Positions 63,373 to 64,000 of a stretch of 64,000 bases of DNA are shown here, in pieces (the first letter of the stretch is position 1; every line of letters begins with the position of its first letter). The stretch is from NCBI RefSeq assembly GCF_030813695.1, contig NZ_JAUSVA010000002.1:3906001-3970000 (forward strand). The letters run 5' to 3'. Source of the stretch: Kitasatospora herbaricolor (GTDB taxonomy: Bacteria; Actinomycetota; Actinomycetes; Streptomycetales; Streptomycetaceae). Both the position numbers and the translations under genes were made by a program. The notes under the pieces were generated by a model. That model was not told the origin of the DNA. It saw only the letters and a program-made list of their open reading frames with translations, and ran no database searches.

Positions 63373-64000
63373 TCAGAGGCGCATCGCCTGCGGGGTCTCG
63401 CGACGCTGGAAGTCCGGGCCCTCGTACTCGCGGATGATCTCGTACCGCGTGTTGCGCTCCACCGGGCGGAACCCGGCGTCACGGATCAGGCCGAGCAGGT
63501 CGTCGCGGCCGAGCTTGTTCGGGGTCCCGAAGTTGTCCGCGTCATGGGTGATCTTGTACTCGACGACCGAGCCGTCCATGTCGTCGGCGCCGTGGCTGAG
63601 CGCCAGCTGCGCGGTGGTGACGCCGTGCATCACCCAGAACACCTTCACGTGCGGGACGTTGTCGAACAGCAGCCGGGAGACCGCGAAGGTCTTCAGCGCC
63701 TCGGCACCGGTCGCCATCTCCGTACGGGCCATCAGCTTGTTGCGCACGACGCCGTCCTTGGAGTCGTGGAAGTCGTGCTGGTAGCGCAGCGGGATGAAGA
63801 CCTGGAAACCGCCGGTCTCGTCCTGCAGCTCGCGCAGCCGCAGCACGTGGTCGACCCGGTGGCGGGGCTCCTCGATGTGGCCGTAGAGCATCGTCGAGGG
63901 GGTCTTGAGGCCCTTGCTGTGCGCGAGCCGGTGGATCCGCGACCAGTCCTCCCAGTGGGTGGCGTGGTCGACGATGTGCTGGCGGACCTCCCAGTCGAAG
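63373..64000 (-). CDS. mqnE: Aminodeoxyfutalosine synthase MqnE (5' end outside window)
   Basis: Radical-SAM enzyme of the futalosine route to menaquinone, joining chorismate-derived 3-(1-carboxyvinyl)oxybenzoate to SAM. The C-terminal ~208 residues are present; the radical-SAM CxxxCxxC is beyond the window. Diagnostic stretches are HSKGLKTPSTMLYGHIEEPR, LQDETGGFQVFIPLRYQHDF, AVSRLLFDNVPHVKVFWVMHG and GADDMDGSVVEYKITHDADN, which distinguish it from the related MqnC. It fits the menaquinone-only respiratory chain of streptomycetes and the nuo2/ctaD genes of this window. Confidence 0.95.
   Translation of the reverse strand, partial: FDWEVRQHIVDHATHWEDWSRIHRLAHSKGLKTPSTMLYGHIEEPRHRVDHVLRLRELQDETGGFQVFIPLRYQHDFHDSKDGVVRNKLMARTEMATGAEALKTFAVSRLLFDNVPHVKVFWVMHGVTTAQLALSHGADDMDGSVVEYKITHDADNFGTPNKLGRDDLLGLIRDAGFRPVERNTRYEIIREYEGPDFQRRETPQAMRL

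Overview
The window is chromosomal DNA of a high-GC actinobacterium, almost certainly Streptomycetaceae (Streptomyces or Kitasatospora; I cannot separate them). The reasons are about 70% GC or more with GC-rich third codon positions, frequent GTG starts, RpoB, NusG and ribosomal proteins of streptomycete type, the rpmG - hadA/hadB-like - murB - add - aspartate aminotransferase - secE - nusG - rplK - rplA - rplJ - rplL - rpoB gene order, and Nur-type control of an iron superoxide dismutase. It looks like conserved chromosome core with some accessory islands. I see no rRNA, CRISPR array, insertion sequence, phage or biosynthetic cluster.

1-16.4 kb, information-processing core, mostly minus strand. 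rpoB (5' part), rplL, rplJ (behind a probable L10 leader), two secreted or lipid-anchored paralogues, rplA, rplK, nusG, secE and tRNA-Trp are followed by a plus-strand aminotransferase and adenosine deaminase. murB, two MaoC/Had-type dehydratase subunits, rpmG, tRNA-Met and tRNA-Thr come next. The unit boundaries carry strong hairpin terminators.

16.6-33 kb, metabolic and partly decayed region. It holds an amidohydrolase that has lost metal ligands, sodF with a Nur box, tRNA-Tyr, a YajQ-family gene and a frameshifted secreted-protein gene. An ArsR-like regulator lies opposite an MFS exporter with a palindromic operator between them. A coupled operon follows (APC permease, small membrane protein, M20 dipeptidase, M24 Xaa-Pro peptidase), then a PAP2/AUR1-like enzyme, a PucR-type regulator with an unresolved N-terminus, a DUF2254 protein, a frameshifted mug and an FtsX-like permease remnant. 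Three genes carry indels.

33-42.6 kb, small accessory genes: a cold-shock gene with a terminator-like hairpin in its leader, a TetR/methyltransferase pair sharing two perfect tandem operators, an RraA-like protein, YccF, a stand-alone cytochrome oxidase subunit I, a DMT exporter opposite a MocR-type regulator, and htpX.

42.8-52.9 kb, a second complex-I-like operon (nuoABCHIJKLMN order) with no nuoD, E, F or G. It retains the four-subunit-type antiporter arm, NuoB, NuoC and NuoI, so it should need another electron input or borrow subunits from elsewhere. Divergent from it is a NarL-type histidine kinase with no adjacent response regulator.

54.5-64 kb: an HtrA-like lipoprotein protease, galE, a Ser/Thr kinase with a PQQ propeller, a TetR regulator, a FabH-type ketosynthase, an L,D-transpeptidase with a repetitive Gln/Tyr/Pro-rich N-terminus, and the 3' part of mqnE (futalosine menaquinone pathway). 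The last fits a menaquinone-based respiratory chain.
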